Positions 43,801 through 52,354 are shown, numbered from the stretch's first letter. The stretch: DNA of 64,000 nt from Thalassobellus citreus (GCF_044385915.1 NZ_JBISCC010000127.1:248001-312000), one strand, 5' to 3'. Made by a program: numbers and translations. The notes: generated by a model not told the origin, from the letters alone.

Positions 43801-44361
43801 TGAATCAATTTTTGAAATTTCATGTGATGTTCTAAATCCGTCAAAAATATTAAGGAAAGGAATTCTAGATTTTAATGTAGCTACTTGAGCAATTAAAGCC
43901 ATATCATGCGCTTCTTGAACAGAACCACCAAATAACATAGCAAATCCTGTTTGTCTTGCAGCCATAACATCAGAATGGTCTCCAAAGATTGATAGTGCAT
44001 GCGTTGCAATAGTTCTTGCAGCAACATGTATTACAGAAGGTAATAATTCACCTGCCATTTTATACATATTAGGAATCATAAGAAGAAGTCCTTGTGATGC
44101 CGTAAACGTTGTAGTTAAAGCTCCGGCTTGTAATGAACCATGAACCGCTCCAGCAGCACCACCTTCACTTTGCATTTCTACAATTCTAGGAACATTGTCC
44201 CAAATATTTTTTTGTCCTTTTGAGCTGTAAACATCTACATGTTCGCCCATAGGAGATGCGGGTGTAATAGGGTAAATTGCACAGACCTCATTGGTTTTAT
44301 GAGCTACTCTAGCAACTGCCTCATTAGCATCGCAAATTAATTTTGGAAATTTTTTTTTCAT
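40831..44361 (-). CDS. nifJ: Pyruvate:ferredoxin (flavodoxin) oxidoreductase, single chain
   Basis: A 1176-residue homodimeric-type PFOR, which interconverts pyruvate + CoA and acetyl-CoA + CO2 + reduced ferredoxin. N-terminal thiamine-pyrimidine domain (AIYPITPASPMGEHVD), gamma-type domain in the middle, two [4Fe-4S] sites at about residues 688-760 (CTQCNKCVVICP and CTGCDLCVAVCP), a further cluster region (FSGACSGCGETPY) and the TPP-pyrophosphate site GGDGWAYDIGFGG near 975. Length is normal. It is oxygen-sensitive in many bacteria. Upstream (44362-44722) are three palindromic motifs. Ferredoxin, KorAB and Rnf genes follow. Confidence 0.96.
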   Translation of the reverse strand: MKKKFPKLICDANEAVARVAHKTNEVCAIYPITPASPMGEHVDVYSSKGQKNIWDNVPRIVEMQSEGGAAGAVHGSLQAGALTTTFTASQGLLLMIPNMYKMAGELLPSVIHVAARTIATHALSIFGDHSDVMAARQTGFAMLFGGSVQEAHDMALIAQVATLKSRIPFLNIFDGFRTSHEISKIDSITDDIIEAMMPEDKISEHRSRSLDPDSPVIRGTSQNPDVFFQAREAANTFYDKVPEIVEETMNEFYEHTGRRYSLFYYEGHPEAERLIILMGSGEGAAREAVEAMVNNGEKVGVLFVRLFRPFSIKHFVDAIPDTIKKIAVLDRTKEPGSVGEPLYQDVVTAFNESDKDMPLVVGGRYGLSSKEFTPQMVKGVYDELLDDKPKNHFTVGINDDVTFTSLPIDTTFNIERNTINCMFYGLGSDGTVGANKNSIKIIGDTTDNFVQGYFVYDSKKAGAQTISHLRFGPKPIYSSYLIDKADFIASHQYKFIKKYNMVADLKHGGTFLLNSPYSKDEIWGHLPKRIQKELIDKEINFYVIDATKVAAESNLGKRTNTVLQTCFFAISGILPKEEAIQKIKDAIVKSYSHKGESIVQMNFTAVDNSLANLEKVTYPKVVSSERPLETAMTNAPDGFVTEVLEKILGGFGDELPVSAFPVDGTFPTGTTKYEKSGIADAVPVWDDADLCTQCNKCVVICPHAAIRAKVVTNETLSNAPASLKSAAAKGSPFNKNEESYVLQVSPQDCTGCDLCVAVCPAVSKEDPDFKAINMHKKLQVETVEDANWDYFIDLPDYNREALRITNVKGSQFLEPLFEFSGACSGCGETPYVKLLTQLYGDSILIANATGCSSIYGGNLPTTPYTTNKFGRGPAWANSLFEDNAEFGLGMRLALSKKQEIAVNLLKSVENEVGTELVDAILNNPESNEIEKAENFRNLDILNEKLASIDNKNAKKLSHLTEYLRKKSVWILGGDGWAYDIGFGGVDHILASGENINILVMDTEVYSNTGGQTSKATPLGASAKFSVSGKLTSKKSLALQAVSYENVYVAQIAIGAKDLQTLKAIEEAEAFPGTSIIIAYSHCGEHGYDLSKGVSQQEKAVESGYWPLFRFDPSKPQGKKFRLDSKAPSIPLKDFMYNETRFTRVVKENEELGAQLLEQAQEEVNSKWERLEIYRDM

Positions 44362-44423
44362 AATGTTATTATCTTATTTTAAATAAAATTCATGAGACCC
44401 TTTGGAAATAGTTTTGCATAAAA

Positions 44424-44437
44424 TGTAATCGATTACA
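44424..44437. promoter_or_regulatory. Perfect 14-base palindrome upstream of nifJ
   Basis: TGTAATCGATTACA, a perfect palindrome with a central CG, is the form of many LacI-family operators. It lies 63-76 bases upstream of the nifJ start codon. Confidence 0.5.
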
Positions 44438-44495
44438 ACAAGTTGGTATTTTACACAAAGAAAACCTTAAGTCATTAATACAACTGGTTAAAATT

Positions 44496-44532
44496 ATGAT
44501 TAGAATCACATTTAAATTATGATAATTGTCAT
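44496..44532. promoter_or_regulatory. Two tandem TGA-N6-TCA palindromes upstream of nifJ
   Basis: ATGATTAGAATCAC (44496-44509) and ATGATAATTGTCAT (44519-44532), 23 bases apart, share the RTGA-N6-TCAY form of Crp/Fnr-family sites. They lie 135-171 bases upstream of nifJ. Confidence 0.45.
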
Positions 44533-44597
44533 GTGTTGAATAAATAATTATTTGAATAGGAATTATTTATGCTTTTTTTTGAAGATAATTCATAAAA

Positions 44598-44636
44598 AAA
44601 AAGAGGATTTCAAATAGTATGAAATCCTCTTTTTAT
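44598..44636 (-). terminator. Terminator after the ferredoxin gene
   Basis: AAAAAGAGGATTTCA (44598-44612) pairs perfectly with TGAAATCCTCTTTTT (44620-44634). On the minus strand the stem is followed by a long T-run. The stem sequence is almost the same as that at 48157-48200. Confidence 0.88.
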
Positions 44637-44722
44637 AAAGTATAATTTCTTTGGTTTGTTGAACGTTTTGAAATTATCACGAAATTAGGGAAGTTAACCC
44701 TTAAAATATGGTTTTGTAAAAA

Positions 44723-45073
44723 TTACTCTGCATGTAACCAAGCTTTCTTAGCTAGTAAGGCAGCTTCATCTTCTACATTGTTTTCATCTGGTACACAACT
44801 GTCAACAGGACATACAGAAGCACATTGTGGTTCATCATGGAATCCTTTACATTCTGTACACTTATCTGGTGCTATAAAATAGAACTCATTAGATAATGGT
44901 TCGTTCATTTCATCTGCGTCTACTTCTTCTCCGTTTGGAAGTGTAATAGTTCCGCTTAATTCAGTTTCTTCTGAATATGCCCATTCTTGATCGGGCTCAT
45001 AGATTGCATTATTAGGACATTCGGTAAGGCAAGCGTCACAGTTAATACATTCTTCAGTTATAATAATTGCCAT
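44723..45073 (-). CDS. 2[4Fe-4S] ferredoxin
   Basis: A 116-residue ferredoxin with two cluster motifs: CINCDACLTECPNN at residues 9-22 and the extended CTECKGFHDEPQCASVCP near 76-93, which is the insertion-bearing type (Alvin/YfhL-like) of low potential. An acidic linker of about 50 residues separates them. It is the natural electron carrier for PFOR, KorAB and Rnf on either side. It is divergent from korA and shares the 142-base promoter region with it. Confidence 0.93.
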   Translation of the reverse strand: MAIIITEECINCDACLTECPNNAIYEPDQEWAYSEETELSGTITLPNGEEVDADEMNEPLSNEFYFIAPDKCTECKGFHDEPQCASVCPVDSCVPDENNVEDEAALLAKKAWLHAE

Positions 45074-45117
45074 AATATAATTGTATTAGATGCTGTAAAA
45101 GTACTTTCCATTTTATG

Positions 45118-45147
45118 ATCTAAATATGACTTTTGTCACGTTTAGAT
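45118..45147. promoter_or_regulatory. Nested inverted repeat in the ferredoxin/korA divergent promoter region
   Basis: ATCTAAA (45118-45124) and TTTAGAT (45141-45147) flank ATGACTTTTGTCAC (45126-45139), which itself has the TGA-N6-TCA form. It is placed to control both divergent genes. Confidence 0.5.
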
Positions 45148-45215
45148 TAAAAAATCAAAATTACATTTGATAGGATGGTTCCAATGCTAATATATTTTTC
45201 AAAAATTAATTTATT

Positions 45216-47084
45216 ATGATGGCTAATAAAATTTCAAATACTGTCAATCTTAATAGCGAAGCTTTAGAAGCAGTCGTTATTAGGTTTGTAGGCGACTCTG
45301 GTGATGGTATGCAATTAACAGGTACGCAATTTTCAGATACATCGGCTATGTTTGGTAATGATGTTTCAACATTTCCTAACTATCCATCAGAAATAAGGGC
45401 GCCACAAGGAAGTTTGTATGGAGTGTCTGGGTTTCAAGTTCATATTGGTAGTGTAGAAATTAGTACACCTGGAGATGAAGTAGACTTGCTAGTTGCTATG
45501 AATCCTGCAGGTTTAAAAACAAATTTATATTCAGTAAAACCAGGGCATACTATAATAGTTGATACCGATTCATTTACAAAGAAGAATCTAGAAAAAGCAC
45601 AATATGAAACGAGCCCTCTTAAAGATGGCAGTTTAGATAATTATAGGGTTATAGAAGTATCTATGTCTTCATTAACTAAAGAGGCACTGAAAGGCATTGA
45701 AAATTTAGATAATAAAGCCATTATTAGAAGTAAAAATATGTTTGCTTTAGGTATTGTGTATTGGATGTACGATCGTTCGCCAGAGCATACTATTGATTTT
45801 TTTAATAAAAAATTCGCTTCCAAACCACACTTAATTGAGTCTAACACGAAGGTGTTAAATGCAGGGTTTTATTATGCCGAAACCTTAGAGTTAATTCCGA
45901 ATGCCTATACTATTTCGCCTGCTAAGATGGAATCTGGTACCTACCGAATTATTGGAGGAAATACAGCCACAGCATGGGGTTTTCTAGCAGCTGCAGAAAA
46001 GTCGGGATTAGAATTGTTTTTAGGCTCGTATCCTATTACTCCAGCAACAGATATTTTACATGAATTAGTTAAACATAAGCATTTTGGAGTAAAAGCATTT
46101 CAGGCTGAAGATGAAATTGCAGGGGTAACATCTGCTATAGGAGCTTCTTTTGCTGGCGATTTAGCAATTACAACAACCTCAGGTCCTGGTTTAGCTTTAA
46201 AAGGTGAAGCATTAGGATTAGCCATGATGGTAGAACTCCCTTTAGTTGTTGTAAATGTACAGCGTGGAGGGCCTTCAACAGGGTTGCCAACTAAAACAGA
46301 GCAGTCCGATTTAATGCAAGCCATGTACGGCAGAAATGGCGAAAGTCCTGTAATAGTTATGGCAGCAAGTACGCCCTCAAATTGTTTTAATTATGCCTAT
46401 CAAGCGGCAAAATTAGCTTTAGAACATATGACACCTGTTATTTTATTAACAGACGGTTATATTGCTAATGGATCTGAACCATGGAAAATAAAAAGGGTAG
46501 CCGAAATGCCTGAAATTAAAAACAATAAGGTTACCAAAGTAAAAGAGAATTGGCATCCGTATGATAGAGATGAAGATACGCTAGCTCGTAACTGGGCAGT
46601 CCCTGGTACTTTTGGTTTAGAACATAGAATTGGTGGTTTAGAAAAAGATAGCGTTACAGGTGATGTATCTCATGTTCCAGAAAATCATGAATACATGACA
46701 AAAATTAGAGCTGAAAAAATTAGGCGTGTACAAAATTATATACCAGATTTAACTACAGAATTTGCAGAAGAAGGCGATTTATTAGTTGTTGGTTGGGGAG
46801 GTACTTATGGTAGTTTACATTCGGCAGTAAAACAATTAAATAGTGAAGGCTATAATAATATAGGTTATGCACATTTTAATTATATAAATCCGTTACCCAA
46901 AAACACAGAAGACATTTTAAAGAAGTTTAAGAAAATTGTGGTTTGTGAATTAAACAACGGTCAGTTTGTAAATATTTTAAAAATGAATTTTAATATCTGC
47001 GGATTGTTACAATACAACAAAATTCAAGGCTTGCCTTTTGGAAATAGTGAACTAATCACAGCATTCAAAAAAATAGTAGATTAA
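45216..47084 (+). CDS. korA: 2-oxoacid:ferredoxin oxidoreductase, fused gamma-alpha subunit
   Basis: A 622-residue subunit with the gamma domain at the N-terminus (VIRFVGDSGDGMQLTGTQFS, residues about 20-40) and the alpha domain from about 245 (FLGSYPITPATDILHEL, EDEIAGVTSAIGASFAG, VVNVQRGGPSTGLPTKTEQSD). With KorB it most likely acts on 2-oxoglutarate, giving succinyl-CoA and reduced ferredoxin, or the reverse; specificity cannot be read with certainty. Two ATGs are adjacent (45216, 45219). The stop is 2 bases before korB. Confidence 0.93.
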   Translation: MMANKISNTVNLNSEALEAVVIRFVGDSGDGMQLTGTQFSDTSAMFGNDVSTFPNYPSEIRAPQGSLYGVSGFQVHIGSVEISTPGDEVDLLVAMNPAGLKTNLYSVKPGHTIIVDTDSFTKKNLEKAQYETSPLKDGSLDNYRVIEVSMSSLTKEALKGIENLDNKAIIRSKNMFALGIVYWMYDRSPEHTIDFFNKKFASKPHLIESNTKVLNAGFYYAETLELIPNAYTISPAKMESGTYRIIGGNTATAWGFLAAAEKSGLELFLGSYPITPATDILHELVKHKHFGVKAFQAEDEIAGVTSAIGASFAGDLAITTTSGPGLALKGEALGLAMMVELPLVVVNVQRGGPSTGLPTKTEQSDLMQAMYGRNGESPVIVMAASTPSNCFNYAYQAAKLALEHMTPVILLTDGYIANGSEPWKIKRVAEMPEIKNNKVTKVKENWHPYDRDEDTLARNWAVPGTFGLEHRIGGLEKDSVTGDVSHVPENHEYMTKIRAEKIRRVQNYIPDLTTEFAEEGDLLVVGWGGTYGSLHSAVKQLNSEGYNNIGYAHFNYINPLPKNTEDILKKFKKIVVCELNNGQFVNILKMNFNICGLLQYNKIQGLPFGNSELITAFKKIVD

Positions 47085-47086
47085 TT

Positions 47087-48097
47087 ATGGAAACAGCAGT
47101 TAAAAAATATACGTTTAAAGATTTTGCAAGCAACCAAGAAGTGCGTTGGTGCCCAGGTTGCGATGATTATGTTATTTTAAGAGCTATGCAAAAGGCGCTT
47201 CCAGAAATGGATGTAAAAAAGGAAGATGTCGTTTTTATTTCTGGTATAGGATGCTCTTCACGATTTCCGTATTATATGGATACTTATGGTATGCATAGTA
47301 TTCATGGTAGAGCTCCTGCTATTGCATCGGGTGTTAAGCTAGCAAATCCAGATTTAAGTGTTTGGGTTATTACTGGCGATGGCGATTCTATGGCTATTGG
47401 AGGCAATCATTTTATTCATGTGTTACGTAGAAACATCAATTTAAATATTGTATTGTTTAACAATGAAATTTACGGATTAACAAAAGGGCAATTTTCGCCT
47501 ACCTCTTTGGTTGGACAAAAAACAAAATCTTCTCCTTACGGAAATACGCAACAACCTTTTCAACCTGGCGAATTAGCCATAGGCGCACAAGCTCGGTTTT
47601 TTGCTAGAATAGGAGGGAACACGCCTAAAGAAATGGCGCAAATGTTTGTTGATGCCGAAAAATTTAATGGTACGTCGTTAATTGAAGTATTACAAAATTG
47701 TGTCATCTTTAATGATGGATGTTATACAAAGTATACCGATAAGAATGTTAGAGAAGACAAGCAGCTATTTGTTGAACACGGACAGCCCATGATTTTTGGT
47801 AAAGAAAAAAATAAAGGTTTGGTGTTAAACGGATTAAAATTAGAAGTCGTTACCCTTGGAGAAAATGGTATTACTGAAGCTGATATTTTAGTTCATAATG
47901 CTAAAGAAGAAGACCCTACCATGCATCAAATGTTAGTGCGATTAAAATATCCTTTAGTAACAGGTGTTATAAGAAGTTTTGATGATGTTACTTTAGAAGA
48001 AAGAGAAGATGCATTAACAAAACAAGTTAAATCCAATTCAAAATTCACTCAAACCGATGATCTTTTCTTTTCGGGGGAAATATATCAGGTGAATTAG
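47087..48097 (+). CDS. korB: 2-oxoacid:ferredoxin oxidoreductase, beta subunit
   Basis: A 336-residue TPP-binding subunit. CPGCDDYVILRAMQKAL carries the cluster Cys pair, GIGCSSRFPYYMDTYGMHSIHG the third, and WVITGDGDSMAIGGNHFIH is the TPP/Mg motif. It lacks its own ferredoxin domain, so electrons pass to a separate ferredoxin such as that at 44723-45073. It forms an operon with korA and is ended by the terminator at 48157-48200. Confidence 0.94.
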   Translation: METAVKKYTFKDFASNQEVRWCPGCDDYVILRAMQKALPEMDVKKEDVVFISGIGCSSRFPYYMDTYGMHSIHGRAPAIASGVKLANPDLSVWVITGDGDSMAIGGNHFIHVLRRNINLNIVLFNNEIYGLTKGQFSPTSLVGQKTKSSPYGNTQQPFQPGELAIGAQARFFARIGGNTPKEMAQMFVDAEKFNGTSLIEVLQNCVIFNDGCYTKYTDKNVREDKQLFVEHGQPMIFGKEKNKGLVLNGLKLEVVTLGENGITEADILVHNAKEEDPTMHQMLVRLKYPLVTGVIRSFDDVTLEEREDALTKQVKSNSKFTQTDDLFFSGEIYQVN

Positions 48098-48156
48098 GTT
48101 ATTTGTTGGTTTTTAAATTAAAGATGAATAGGAAATTTTATTCCAATTAATTTAGA

Positions 48157-48200
48157 TAAAAAAAGAGGATTTCATACTTGATTTGGAATCCTCTTTTTTT
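48157..48200. terminator. Bidirectional terminator between korB and rnfA
   Basis: AAAAAAAGAGGATT (48157-48170) pairs with AATCCTCTTTTTTT (48187-48200). A-run before and T-run after let it serve both the korAB and rnf operons. It shares the AGAGGATT/AATCCTCT stem with 44598-44634. Confidence 0.88.
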
Positions 48201-48223
48201 ATTTGTTTGAAAGTTAAGGCCGA

Positions 48224-48799
48224 TTAAACCAAAGCAGTAAATCCTAAAAAAGCTAAAGATAAAAGTCCTGCAACTAATAAATTAATAGGAACTCCTTTCA
48301 TGCCTTCAGGTATATTAGCAAGTTCTAGCTGTTCTCTAATACTAGCAAAAACAATTAAAGCTAAAGCAAAACCCAACGAGTTTGAAACAGCAAAAAATAC
48401 GGCTTTTAATAAGCTGCCATTATCTAAACCTAAAGCTAATATGGCAACCCCTAAAACAGCACAGTTCGTTGTAATTAAAGGCAGAAAAACACCTAATGCT
48501 TGATATAACGACGGGCTTACTTTTTTAAGCATAATTTCTACCATTTGCACTAAAGCTGCAATAACTAAAATAAACGTAATGGTTCTTAAATAGTTTAATC
48601 CGGCAGGCACTAAAACATATTGATGCAGTAAATAGGTAACGGTTGTGGCAATCGTCATTACAAATAAAACAGCGCCAGACATACCAATAGATGTTGATAC
48701 TTTATTAGATACCCCTAAAAATGGGCAGATGCCTAAAAATTGTGATAATACAATATTGTTTACAAATACGGCTGCTATAAGTATAATTACATAATCCAT
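48224..48799 (-). CDS. rnfA: Rnf complex subunit A
   Basis: A 191-residue, six-helix membrane subunit of the ferredoxin:NAD+ oxidoreductase. FVNNIVLSQFLGICPFLGVSNKV in the first helix contains the membrane-embedded Cys used in electron transfer with RnfE, and LITTNCAVLGVAIL the second. Length is normal. It is the last gene of the rnf operon, 3 bases after rnfE. Confidence 0.95.
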   Translation of the reverse strand: MDYVIILIAAVFVNNIVLSQFLGICPFLGVSNKVSTSIGMSGAVLFVMTIATTVTYLLHQYVLVPAGLNYLRTITFILVIAALVQMVEIMLKKVSPSLYQALGVFLPLITTNCAVLGVAILALGLDNGSLLKAVFFAVSNSLGFALALIVFASIREQLELANIPEGMKGVPINLLVAGLLSLAFLGFTALV

Positions 48800-48802
48800 A
48801 TC

Positions 48803-49408
48803 TTAAATTGTTTTAGAAGTTAGTTTGTTGAAAATAACGGTTAAATATGCCAAAGCAATAAAAGCACCAGGAGGCAAAATAAAGAGAATAAAGGTATTGG
48901 CGTTTTCTGGTACAAAACTTAACCCAAATAAGCTACCACTACCAAATATTTCGCGTACAGCACCTAACACAGTTAAGGCTAACACAAAGCCTAATCCCAT
49001 GCCTAAGGCATCAAGAATAGAGGCTAAAACATTGTTTTTAGATGCAAAAGCTTCAGCCCTACCTAGTATTAAACAGTTTACTACAATTAAGGGAATAAAA
49101 ATACCTAATTGTTCATATAAAAATGGAATAAAGGCTTCTAAAACCATTTCAACAATAGTTACAAAAGATGCTATAATAATAATGAATGCAGGAATACGAA
49201 CCTTACTTGGTATTTGAGATTTTACTAATGAAACTACAATATTAGACATTAATAATACAAACAAAGTAGCAACTCCCATGCCTAAACCATTAAATGCCGA
49301 TGAGGTAACACCCAGTGTAGGACACATACCTAATAGCATCACAAAAATGGGATTTTCTTTAATAATTCCTTTTAAGAAATTTTGCTTTTGATTTAGTTGT
49401 TCAGCCAT
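48803..49408 (-). CDS. rnfE: Rnf complex subunit E
   Basis: A 201-residue, six-helix subunit homologous to RnfA. It carries NPIFVMLLGMCPTLGVTSSA and PLIVVNCLILGRAEAFA, the Cys-bearing helices paired with those of RnfA. The order rnfG-rnfE-rnfA with 3-5 base gaps shows co-transcription. Confidence 0.95.
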   Translation of the reverse strand: MAEQLNQKQNFLKGIIKENPIFVMLLGMCPTLGVTSSAFNGLGMGVATLFVLLMSNIVVSLVKSQIPSKVRIPAFIIIIASFVTIVEMVLEAFIPFLYEQLGIFIPLIVVNCLILGRAEAFASKNNVLASILDALGMGLGFVLALTVLGAVREIFGSGSLFGLSFVPENANTFILFILPPGAFIALAYLTVIFNKLTSKTI

Positions 49409-49413
49409 AATTC

Positions 49414-50010
49414 TTAATGTTTAGTTTGGTTGATAACATCTAGGTTTTTTACGAAAATATCGTAAGCCATTTTAGCTGATTCACTAAAGGCTCTAGAAGA
49501 AATGGTTGCTCCTGTAAGCGCATCAATATCTCCACCGTCTTTTTTTACTTTTAAGTTAAAAGTATCAGGGTTTTTATCTCTAAATTGTCTTAAAAACGAT
49601 TCGTCTTTCATTTTTGTTCCCAATCCAGGAGTTTCTTTTTGTTCTAAAACCGCAATGTTTTTTATAGCGCCATCTGCTTTAAAGCCTACCATGATTTTTA
49701 CTAAACCACTAAAGCCTTTTTCAGAATAACTAATAACAGCAGCACCAACAAATTGGTTGTTTTTAAAAGCAGGATAAACTTCAACACTATCTTTGGAGAC
49801 TGCTGTTTTAATTTTTTTTACATCTTCAACAGGATTGTTATCGAATTCTGGTAATACTAATTTTATAGCATTTACTTTTTTCTCTAATTTAGCCTTTGCT
49901 TTGGGTTCAATAGTTAAATCGTTTACAAAGCCTAAGGCGAATCCAGAAATGAGTGTTATCAATAAAAGAGATACCACCATACTTAGAAATGTTGATTCTT
50001 TTTTACTCAT
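49414..50010 (-). CDS. rnfG: Rnf complex subunit G
   Basis: A 198-residue subunit with one N-terminal membrane helix and a soluble domain that carries covalent FMN. The FMN-attachment motif is DALTGATISSRA (Thr near residue 170). The preceding EQKETPGLGTKM is also typical. It is 2 bases after rnfD. Confidence 0.95.
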   Translation of the reverse strand: MSKKESTFLSMVVSLLLITLISGFALGFVNDLTIEPKAKAKLEKKVNAIKLVLPEFDNNPVEDVKKIKTAVSKDSVEVYPAFKNNQFVGAAVISYSEKGFSGLVKIMVGFKADGAIKNIAVLEQKETPGLGTKMKDESFLRQFRDKNPDTFNLKVKKDGGDIDALTGATISSRAFSESAKMAYDIFVKNLDVINQTKH

Positions 50011-50012
50011 AA

Positions 50013-51023
50013 TTACACGATTTTAGATTTTATTTTATTTCCAAATCTTCTAGGTTTGAAATATTTATTAATTAATGGCACAAAGGCATTCATTATTAAA
50101 ATAGCAAACGAAATACCTTCAGGGTAGGCGCCAAAAAGCCGTATTAAAACGGTAATTAACCCAATACCAATAGCGAAAATAATCATGCCTTTTTTTGTCA
50201 TAGGGCTTGTAACCAGATCGGTTGCCATATAAAAGGCTCCTAAAATAGCACCACCAGACAGTAAATGAATTATTGGGTTGGCATATTGCTCTGCGTTTAT
50301 AAACCAGAAAACACCTGTTATAACTGCCATAGAAGCTAATAATGTTACAGGAATATGCCAAGTAATAACTTTCCGTATAATTAAATATAAGCCTCCTAAT
50401 AGTAAGGCAATTGCCGACATTTCTCCTAAAGAACCTCCTGTAAAACCAAATAACATGTCGATTGCAGAAGGGATTTTAGAACTAATTTCAGTCATTGTTT
50501 CTCCATATTGCAAGCCTTCTTTTATAACGCCTAACGGTGTAGCTCCTGTAACAGCATCTACAAGTGTGGTGTTATTTTCAATTGCTGTTGGCCACATGGT
50601 CATTTGTACTGGGAATGATACGAGTAAAAATACACGACCTACTAATGCAGGATTAAAAATATTAAAGCCTAAGCCTCCAAAGGATAGTTTTGCTACGCCT
50701 ATAGCAATTAAACTACCAACAATAATCATCCAAATAGGTAATGTGGCTGGTAAATTAAAGGCTAATAAAATACCAGTAATTAATGCAGAACCATCGGTAA
50801 TTGTGACGTCTGTTTTTAAAAGATATTTCTGAATCACATATTCAAACAACATACAGGAAGCAATGGCTACCGATGTCGCTATTAATGCGCTAATTCCAAA
50901 AACATATAAAGAAACTAAGAACGCTGGTATTAATGCGATAACCACATCATACATGAGTTTTTTAGACGTTCTATCTGAGTGTACATGCGGAGACGCAGAT
51001 ACAATTATGGGTTGATTGCTCAT
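50013..51023 (-). CDS. rnfD: Rnf complex subunit D
   Basis: A 336-residue membrane subunit with nine or ten helices. The flavin-attachment site is DAVTGATPLG near residue 180. PAFLVSLYVFG and GGAILGAFYMATDLVTSP match the RnfD/NqrB family, which takes part in ion translocation. Length is normal. It is 2 bases after rnfC. Confidence 0.95.
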   Translation of the reverse strand: MSNQPIIVSASPHVHSDRTSKKLMYDVVIALIPAFLVSLYVFGISALIATSVAIASCMLFEYVIQKYLLKTDVTITDGSALITGILLAFNLPATLPIWMIIVGSLIAIGVAKLSFGGLGFNIFNPALVGRVFLLVSFPVQMTMWPTAIENNTTLVDAVTGATPLGVIKEGLQYGETMTEISSKIPSAIDMLFGFTGGSLGEMSAIALLLGGLYLIIRKVITWHIPVTLLASMAVITGVFWFINAEQYANPIIHLLSGGAILGAFYMATDLVTSPMTKKGMIIFAIGIGLITVLIRLFGAYPEGISFAILIMNAFVPLINKYFKPRRFGNKIKSKIV

Positions 51024-51025
51024 AG

Positions 51026-52354
51026 TTAGTTTTTAGTGGTATTTAACTTTTTAACAATATTTTTTCCAAACCTTATATAGTCTAATAATGGTCTATGTGA
51101 AGGGCAAACGTAGCTGCATGAACCACATTCTATACAGGTCATAATATCTTCATAAGATGCTTTTTCATACATCCCTTTTTCTGAAAGATTCATTAGTAGA
51201 TGAGGTTCTAATCCCATTGGGCAAACATTTACACATTCACTACAACGAATGCAGTTTTTGGGCTCACCTCTGCTAGCTTCATCTTCATGAATAGCCAAAA
51301 TTCCCGAAGTGCCTTTAGTAACAGGAACGTCTAAGTTTTTAATAGCTTTTCCCATCATTGGTCCACCATTAATAATCTTACGAGTACCTTCTGGTAAACC
51401 GCCAACTTCTGCTACTAAATCTTTAATAGGTGTGCCTATTTTTACCCAGTAGTTAGAGGCGTTTTCTAGTTTTTTTCCTGTAATAGTAACAACACGTTCT
51501 GTTAATGCTTTATCGTGCTGAACGGCCTCATAAATGGCAAAAATAGTTCCTACGTTATGTACAACAACGCCAACGTCTAATGGTAATCCGTTTTTAGGAA
51601 CCTCTCTATTTAATATGGCGCTTACAAGTTGTTTTTCGCCTCCTTGAGGGTATTTAACTTGTAAAGCAGCAACCTGAATTTTAGAATCGTTTTCTGTTAG
51701 TTTTTTAAAGATGTTTATAGCATCCTTTTTATTGTTTTCAATACCTATAATGGCTTTGTTAATTTTTAAAGCGGTCATTAAAAGATGAATACCAACAATA
51801 ATTTCTTCGGCTTTTTCAAGCATTAAACGATGGTCTGCTGTTAAGTAAGGTTCGCATTCTACACCATTAATAATGAGGTGATCTAAAACAGCGCCTTCTT
51901 TCACGGTTAGTTTTACATGAGAAGGAAATGTAGCGCCTCCTAAACCAACAATACCATAATCATTTATTTTTTGTAATATATCTTCAGGTCCTAGAGTAAT
52001 TTCTTTTTTTAGAGGGTATTCTATGTCTTCAAAATTGGTTTCATTTTTGGCATCTGTTCTAATTACGATGCATTGTTTTTTGTAGCCACTAGTATCTATT
52101 ATTTTATCTAGTTTAGTAACCGTTCCTGCAACAGGTGTATGTATGTTAGAAGAAACAAATCCGCCAGATTTAGCAATAACTTGCCCTTTTTCTATTTTGT
52201 CTTTAACATTAACAATTATTTCGGCAGGTATACCAATATGTTGAGATATGGGTACATATACAATTTTAGGCACCGTCATTCTTTTAATGCCTTTTGATGA
52301 TGTTATTTTATTTTCTGGAGGATGGATACCGCCTTTTGGAAATGTTTTAAGCAT
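51026..52354 (-). CDS. rnfC: Rnf complex subunit C
   Basis: A 442-residue soluble subunit, the NADH/FMN-binding part of the complex. GLGGATFPSHVKL is the flavin/NAD region, NGVECEPYLTADHRLML follows, and two [4Fe-4S] sites lie near the C-terminus (CIRCSECVNVCPMGLEP and CIECGSCSYVCPSHRP). Its start overlaps the end of rnfB by 8 bases, indicating coupled translation. Confidence 0.95.
   Translation of the reverse strand: MLKTFPKGGIHPPENKITSSKGIKRMTVPKIVYVPISQHIGIPAEIIVNVKDKIEKGQVIAKSGGFVSSNIHTPVAGTVTKLDKIIDTSGYKKQCIVIRTDAKNETNFEDIEYPLKKEITLGPEDILQKINDYGIVGLGGATFPSHVKLTVKEGAVLDHLIINGVECEPYLTADHRLMLEKAEEIIVGIHLLMTALKINKAIIGIENNKKDAINIFKKLTENDSKIQVAALQVKYPQGGEKQLVSAILNREVPKNGLPLDVGVVVHNVGTIFAIYEAVQHDKALTERVVTITGKKLENASNYWVKIGTPIKDLVAEVGGLPEGTRKIINGGPMMGKAIKNLDVPVTKGTSGILAIHEDEASRGEPKNCIRCSECVNVCPMGLEPHLLMNLSEKGMYEKASYEDIMTCIECGSCSYVCPSHRPLLDYIRFGKNIVKKLNTTKN

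Larger units (their letters stand above)
44362..44722. other. 361-base intergenic region between nifJ and the ferredoxin gene
   Basis: No gene. It holds the nifJ promoter region with a 14-base perfect palindrome (44424-44437), two TGA-N6-TCA palindromes (44496-44509 and 44519-44532) and the terminator of the ferredoxin gene (44598-44634). Confidence 0.7.

Noticed and set aside
50278..50832. 184-residue frame on the plus strand inside rnfD, and similar frames opposite rnfA, rnfE and rnfG
   Set aside because: Mirror frames of hydrophobic membrane genes; low-complexity Lys/Pro/Ile composition and no start context.
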